The translations under genes were made by a program, and so were the position numbers. 64,000 nt of DNA. Source: Temnothorax longispinosus. Lineage: Eukaryota; Arthropoda; Insecta; Hymenoptera; Formicidae. Positions 61,641 through 64,000 of the stretch are shown here, piece after piece (position 1 is the stretch's first letter; each line of letters opens with the position of its first letter). The notes under the pieces were generated by a model. The model was not told where the DNA came from. It saw only the letters and a list, made by a program, of their open reading frames with translations, and did no database searches. The DNA lies in NCBI RefSeq assembly GCF_030848805.1, contig NC_092358.1, positions 27,137,720 to 27,201,719 on the forward strand. Direction: 5' to 3'.

Positions 61641-64000
61641 TAGAGAAACGACGCCGAGTATCGATCGATAAGAAACGGAAAAAAAGACTAATGAACACTT
61701 TAGCACTTTCGCTTAATTCATGTCGTGCAATTGTTGTACGAAGAATATATTTGTGCATTTTTATAAACGTTAGAACACAGCCAGCGGAAGATCAAATATC
61801 CTCGCGACACACAAACGAACAAAAAATACAACAGGGTACTCATGTTTGAAAAAAATTGCTATTAAATATGCTCGCTAATGGATTACTGTTTCTATACGCG
61901 TACCTACGGTACGTTCGCGATGCCTAAATGCAGCGCTTCATGGAAACGTACTTACGGAGCACATGCGTCCGGTACTCTCGACCGTTTCTGTGGAACAGAA
62001 CGGTGACGGTCGCCAACTGTGAACAATTCCAGTTTACGTGTCGAAGGAAAATAATGGCTCTTTTGAAATTCAGCACGGAATAATCATCGCATAGTCGAAA
62101 TAACAGAACATAGACGAGTCCAAAGTTTTAAGAGAGCCAGCCACACATTTGTGCCAAGATACGACCATTCGATTTTCATCTGGAAGTGCTACATACGATA
62201 TTCATATCGGAGTACATTACGTCTGCATGTTACAGTGTTGCATAAAAGTCATAATGTCAGATATTTTAGGATTGCGAGAAATTTTCATGGAAAGTTCCCG
62301 AGACTCTATAGCCGACACTCACGCATCCAACAATTTACGATTATTGATGGCGACAATGCAACCACAACAAGCCGCAGCCCCCTTATCGATCCTCTTTTCC
62401 TCAGAAAGGCCGAACCGCCAGACGCACTCCTGTCAAAATACATATCGAGTACCGTGAAGCCGTCAAGAGAAGCGAGTGAACGAGGGACCGGGGTATAAGA
62501 TAGACGCGAAAAGAGGATGGAGACAAAAAACGGACGACGACGGAACCGCGCGCGGGGGCGAGCGGAGTTAATGTGGAAGAAGAGGAGGCCCCTCTCGCGG
62601 ACTTACGACCCTCGGTCGACCGCGGGCCGGACTAATGATCGAAGAAAGAAGCCGCCTAAACGACCCGTGTCCTCGGGTGTTAGACTCTCCTTGGATCGGG
62701 CCCCGATTCGCCGTAGAATCTAAAAGGCCCCCTCGTTACCGACTACCGAAGACGCCGGGCCGTACGTGAGAGTGAGAGTCGCCGATTTTTGCGCCAGCGA
62801 AGACGGAAGTGCGCGAGATTGAAACCGAGATGTGATGATCCGATCAGAATGCATTGCAATAAGAGATTATAAACAGCGTCTCACAAAATTTGAAGTTTGA
62901 AAGGGTCTAAAACACGTCTGAATAATACTCTATACCTATCTTGTAAATGCAGCCTGATTGTCTCAAATATTTTATGCGTATCGTTAATTTTATCGTATAT
63001 CTAGAATATCTTTAATAATCAAAGATAATTCTTGACTTTACATATTTTTCGTTTAACAATGAATCACTCGGTTCCCGGTCGGGCTACTATAAATATTCTA
63101 GGCATTCCGAACTTAAGACATCGGCTCGAAAGGATCGCTACCCTAACACGCCGGCTATTTGTGGAATTCCAATTATTTTCGCGAATCCACCACGTCGGCA
63201 AAGAAAGTAATAATTTCGACGTTTCGATAGTATCGCGACCTTCTACAATTCGCGAAACACCGTTACTCCTCCGCGGCATAAACGTCACCCCATAGACGTC
63301 CCGCGGCGACGGGTGTCGAAGCGGCGAAAAAACGCACGTACATACATATATCGAGCGATTAACCAAACGAGACAAGGGTCTCCCCGTATCGAACATTATC
63401 TGGCCCATGTCGAAACACCAGTGAGCGATTTTGTCCGTCTTGTTCGTTCCCTCGCTCGCTTCGTCCTCGTCGCACCCCCGTGACACGTTTTAACCCCGTC
63501 CTGCTCGCACTCCTCAGCGCAATGACCACCGGTCGTCCTTGTCGCACACTTCCCTTCCCTTCCTTGCCACTCCTTCTATCACTCAGTCTTCCTTTCTCTC
63601 TCTCTCGTTCTCCAATTCCCCCTGTTATCCCTTTCCTTTTCCCTTACAAACTCATGCAAGACTCGCCTCGTCCTCTTCCCTCGCGTTGCTCGGTTTTACT
63701 CACCCTCGACGGCCCTCTCGCTCGCGCCTGAGCGACGCGCATGGCGCGTATAATTTTCATATAGTTCCCTCTCGCTCCCAGCCGTCGGCCGGCGAGCGAG
63801 CCGCCGGCTCTCTCGCGCCCGTGGCGGCGCGGATGAAGGAGAGCGGCGCCCTTTGAAGTCCAGTTGGGAGCCAATTACACGAGTCACACAGGGCCGCACG
63901 CACCGCGCGGCGTGGCGTGGCGCGGCACCGAAAATATTATCGCGCTCTTGCGCGCTCGGAGATCGATTAAAATCGAGAATTATGATCATAGGCGCGCGGA

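Larger units (their letters stand above)
52209..64000. other. Region upstream of bap, no recognised gene
   Basis: About 12 kb of non-coding DNA. The sequence 52209-53330 is GC-richer and pyrimidine-rich on the plus strand, and probably holds the bap promoter and leader. AT-rich stretches cover 53330-53980 and 56100-56520, the latter with a (TA)-rich tract. GC-richer blocks lie at 55080-56000, 58390-58900, 60050-60240, 61000-61640 and 62450-62850; 63400-64000 is CT-rich. There is a MITE at 60766-60928. No homeodomain or other familiar coding exon was found. Confidence 0.65.

Noticed and set aside
1..64000. tRNA, rRNA, known microRNA or CRISPR-like arrays
   Set aside because: No A/B-box pair with a cloverleaf, no rRNA-like stretch, no familiar insect microRNA seed in a hairpin and no regularly spaced repeats were found by eye; a covariance-model scan would be decisive.

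Overview
The window looks like insect nuclear DNA, most likely a hymenopteran and plausibly an ant. It is AT-rich overall with abundant CpG and GC-richer islands, its genes have introns with GT/AG junctions, and only two genes can be recognised across 64 kb. The species assignment is inference from base composition and protein character, not from a search.

The two certain protein genes are both NK-class homeobox genes. The first is a tinman/NK4 (NKX2-5-type) gene on the plus strand, three exons, 36913-38761, 379 residues, with a TN motif, a Tyr54 homeodomain and an NK2-specific domain. The second is a bagpipe/NK3 gene on the minus strand, three exons, 52055 down to 47237, 336 residues, with an N-terminal TN/eh1 motif and a Tyr54 homeodomain. 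They are convergent, with about 8.5 kb between their stop codons. This is the tin-bap core of the ancestral NK homeobox cluster. In flies Tinman works upstream of bagpipe in dorsal and visceral mesoderm. No exon of ladybird, C15, slouch or other cluster members was recognised here.

The rest looks like a regulatory gene desert: about 31 kb before tin (5.4-36.8 kb), 8.5 kb between the genes, a 3.6-kb bap intron and about 12 kb upstream of bap. In it AT-rich DNA alternates with GC/CpG-richer blocks. Several blocks cluster motifs expected of cardiac/visceral mesoderm control: NK2 sites (T[CT]AAGTG), Smad AGAC/GTCT, E-boxes, TCF-like and GATA. The best are 25060-25330, 34680-34830, 39360-39560, 40260-40450 and 53990-54200. 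A perfect RFX X-box followed by a TATA box lies at 43317-43377 with no recognised gene after it.

The left end (1.7-5.4 kb) is the least conventional part. It holds a diverged inverted duplication whose two arms each appear to carry a spliced, probably non-coding transcription unit. The minus unit has a well-spaced TATA/Initiator promoter. The plus unit has a tandemly duplicated small exon. One arm has been invaded by a 157-bp palindromic MITE, and the other arm preserves the empty site. A second MITE family occurs at 3075-3205 and again near 60.8 kb. Other repeats are a 196-bp tandem duplication (33951-34341), a fold-back element with a three-copy core (42423-43066), an (AG)n tract just before tin, and a diverged direct repeat at 22-22.9 kb.
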